Of a DNA stretch of 15,084 nucleotides, positions 14,629-15,084 are shown piece after piece. This DNA is from Acidobacteriaceae bacterium (GTDB taxonomy: Bacteria; Acidobacteriota; Terriglobia; Terriglobales; Acidobacteriaceae): contig JASHYS010000075.1 of the NCBI GenBank assembly GCA_030042915.1, positions 1-15,084 of the forward strand. The letters are read 5' to 3'. The position numbers and the translations under genes were made by a program. Within the stretch, counting starts at the first letter, position 1. Every line of letters starts with the position of its first letter. The notes beneath the pieces were generated by a model that saw nothing but the letters and a program-made list of their open reading frames with translations, was not told the origin of the DNA and did not search any database.

Positions 14629-15084
14629 GGCACACAAGCTTATCGCTTTTGCTGGAATCTGCTTCAGCATTCTGCTCCTCGTCGCCGGAGCGCCGCGATT
14701 TGCGGCCCAGGACGACGCATCACGTTTGCACGTGAACGTGGTTCTGGTGCAGTTGAGCGTTGCCGTCACCGATCACAAGGGAAACTACATTACCGGACTG
14801 CGCCCCGAGGACTTCGCCATTTCTGAGGACAAGATTCCTCAAAAGATTGCCACCTTCGAAGAGGGAACGGCCAATGCGACGCCGAGCACGACGCCGAACC
14901 ATGGCGCGCCTGGGAATGCGGAGGGCGGTCCGCCAATGGAAACGGCCGCTGTGGAAAGTTCGCCGCGCGGGCCGGGCGGCGTGAAGATCTCGCCTCTGGC
15001 GGGCGCGAATATCTTCATTCTCTTCGACACCAGCAACTACATGTACCGGGGATTCGTGTTCGCGCAGGACGCGATTGCGGACTT
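14621..15084 (+). CDS. VWFA-domain secreted protein (N-terminal part, cut by window edge)
   Basis: The 5' part of a gene that runs off the right edge; 154 residues are visible. A signal peptide (residues 1-30, FAAQ cleavage region) is followed by VVLVQLSVAVTDHKGNYITG and LRPEDFAISEDK, the usual opening of the acidobacterial VWFA-related family. A low-complexity, Pro/Gly/Ala-rich stretch follows (about 85-122). The A-domain then starts with IFILFDTSNYMYRGFVFAQD; DTSNY (136-140) holds the MIDAS position, normally DxSxS, but with Tyr in place of the second Ser. Such domains bind proteins through a metal ion. The ATG at 14621 overlaps the end of the 1056-aa gene by 8 nt, indicating translational coupling. 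Family assignment is by motif and order. Confidence 0.88.
   Translation, partial: MNKAHKLIAFAGICFSILLLVAGAPRFAAQDDASRLHVNVVLVQLSVAVTDHKGNYITGLRPEDFAISEDKIPQKIATFEEGTANATPSTTPNHGAPGNAEGGPPMETAAVESSPRGPGGVKISPLAGANIFILFDTSNYMYRGFVFAQDAIAD

Overview
The window looks like chromosomal DNA from an acidobacterium (Acidobacteriaceae/Terriglobia type). The basis is the high-G+C gene style and the pairing, at the right end, of a large secreted protein of unknown function with a 'VWFA-related domain' protein, a family expanded in that group. This is inference from protein flavour; no rRNA marker is present. There is no CRISPR array, tRNA, rRNA or recognisable insertion sequence.

Layout. 1-304 is a gene-poor leader to an AmpH-type periplasmic DD-carboxypeptidase/endopeptidase (305-1609, +) with an unusual Arg/Ala-rich tail. 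It is followed by four convergent or unrelated genes. On the minus strand these are a GNAT acetyltransferase (1654-2103), an orphan zinc-finger (HxxxCxxC) membrane protein with a hairpin terminator, and a WalJ/YycJ-type metallo-beta-lactamase-fold hydrolase with a long acidic insert (2956-3969). On the plus strand is a multi-pass membrane protein (4186-4755) behind a leader with mutually exclusive stems.

4756-7700 is a rearranged or accessory stretch. A truncated phosphoesterase C-terminus (minus) sits back to back with a truncated multicopper-oxidase C-terminus (plus), as a deletion between divergent genes would leave. Next come a small secreted protein (5382-5930, +) and a minus-strand group with less G+C-biased codons: a hypothetical protein, an ankyrin-repeat/DnaJ-type zinc-finger protein broken by a one-base frameshift, and a small hypothetical protein.

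7745-10865 is ordinary housekeeping: a VOC/glyoxalase-fold protein, a LytS/YehU-type sensor kinase with no response regulator beside it, a second GNAT acetyltransferase (all minus) and GTP cyclohydrolase II (ribA, plus). A 592-base gap with a perfect 13-bp tandem repeat precedes a likely envelope operon: a 1056-aa secreted protein of unknown function overlapping by 8 nt the VWFA-domain protein that runs off the right edge.

No complete novel system is demonstrated. The best leads are the 1056-aa/VWFA pair, the ankyrin-zinc-finger gene and its neighbours, the deletion scar, and the structured leader before 4186.
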